Positions 63,664 to 64,000 of a DNA stretch of 64,000 nt are shown one piece after another. How positions within the stretch are numbered: the first letter of the stretch is position 1; each line of letters begins with the position of its first letter. The DNA lies in NCBI RefSeq assembly GCF_001420695.1, contig NZ_LJJB01000007.1, forward strand, positions 1,758,184-1,822,183, written 5' to 3'. Position numbers and translations under genes: made by a program. The notes below the pieces were generated by a model. The model ran no database searches and was not told where the DNA came from. It saw only the letters and a list, made by a program, of their open reading frames with translations. Origin of the DNA: Brevibacillus choshinensis (GTDB lineage: Bacteria; Bacillota; Bacilli; Brevibacillales; Brevibacillaceae).

Positions 63664-64000
63664 ATGGACAAAGTAGAAAGCTTGAATCGATTTCGCCGAG
63701 ATACGGTTCAAGTCGTTGAAGCACAACGCAGAATTGAACAATATGTAAGCCAATTGGGCGTGGAAGAAGTCTCCTTGGAAAATGCCTTTGGCCGTACATT
63801 GGCAGAGGATATGATTGCTTCAGATCACATGCCTCATTTCCGCCGCTCCGGGATGGACGGGTTTGCCATTATGTCCAGTTCTACACGCGGAGCATCACCT
63901 GAATCTCCTGTCCATTTGAAGTGATCGAGAATATTCCGTGTGGCGCTGTCCCTACAAAAGAATTATCGCAAAGAACGGCTTCCCGAATCATGACTGGAGC
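63664..64000 (+). CDS. moeA: Molybdopterin molybdotransferase, 5' part, apparently frameshifted
   Basis: Starts at ATG 63664, 10 bp after moaA. QVVEAQRRIEQYVSQLGVEE, LENAFGRTLAEDMIASDHMP and FRRSGMDGFAIMS are the MoeA N-terminus. The frame stops at TGA 63922 after SPVHLK. In the -1 register the protein continues VIENIPCGAVPTKELSQRTA and SRIMTGA up to the window end. A single lost A in the stretch around 63918-63920 would explain it. The gene continues beyond the window. Either a real mutation or a base-calling error. Confidence 0.8.

Overview
The window looks like chromosome of an aerobic, spore-forming Firmicute of the Paenibacillaceae/Brevibacillus type. This is inference from strong GGAGG ribosome binding sites, lipoprotein signal peptides, mid-range GC, and families typical of Bacillales (RocB, PatA, the YrhE/YrhD-type formate dehydrogenase pair, YngHB/YngE-like carboxylase parts). 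No RNA genes, CRISPR arrays or intact mobile elements were seen. Most of the window is amino-acid, peptide and acyl-CoA catabolism, packed into operons that each sit beside a dedicated regulator.

Layout. 0-6.2 kb: peptide-type substrate-binding lipoprotein, M19 dipeptidase, CocE/S15 hydrolase and an RpiR regulator. 6.6-19.2 kb: a sigma-54 activator (minus strand) diverges from a ten-gene operon with a consensus -24/-12 promoter and upstream repeats. The operon encodes an SDR, both subunits of a divergent GcvP-like PLP decarboxylase without GcvH or GcvT, an amino-acid ABC transporter, a PatA-type aminotransferase, a KdgT-like permease, RocB and a second SDR. 19.4-24.8 kb: an unusual regulator, a D-aminoacylase and a second, closely related amino-acid ABC cassette. 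24.9-30.1 kb: a decayed stretch with remnants of thiD, dinB, ecfT, a yolD-like gene, a GNAT gene and a transposase; only a MarR regulator and an MFS transporter look intact, and they share an operator-like sequence.

30.1-42.6 kb: an isovaleryl-CoA-dehydrogenase-like enzyme and a divergent acyl-CoA carboxylase operon, each with a consensus sigma-54 promoter. They flank a CBS-PAS-AAA+ sigma-54 activator. The operon combines a biotin carrier and carboxyltransferase with AtuA (split into two genes), an AtuG/PECR-like SDR, an enoyl-CoA hydratase and two acyl-CoA synthetases. It resembles leucine/isovalerate or acyclic-terpene degradation. The biotin carboxylase gene at its head is reduced to its two ends.

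43.5-57.3 kb: a LacI-family regulon with four similar operators around GTAAGCGSTTA. It holds an SDR, a class III aminotransferase, a dimethylformamidase-like protein, a LivKHMGF-type ABC transporter, another SDR, a TIM-barrel isomerase and a split transketolase. The substrate is not evident, and this is the best candidate for an undescribed catabolic pathway. 57.3-64 kb: formate dehydrogenase (FdhF-like, DUF1641, PsiE-like, DUF2294, FdhD) followed by molybdopterin genes moaA and moeA. moeA carries an apparent one-base frameshift and runs off the window.
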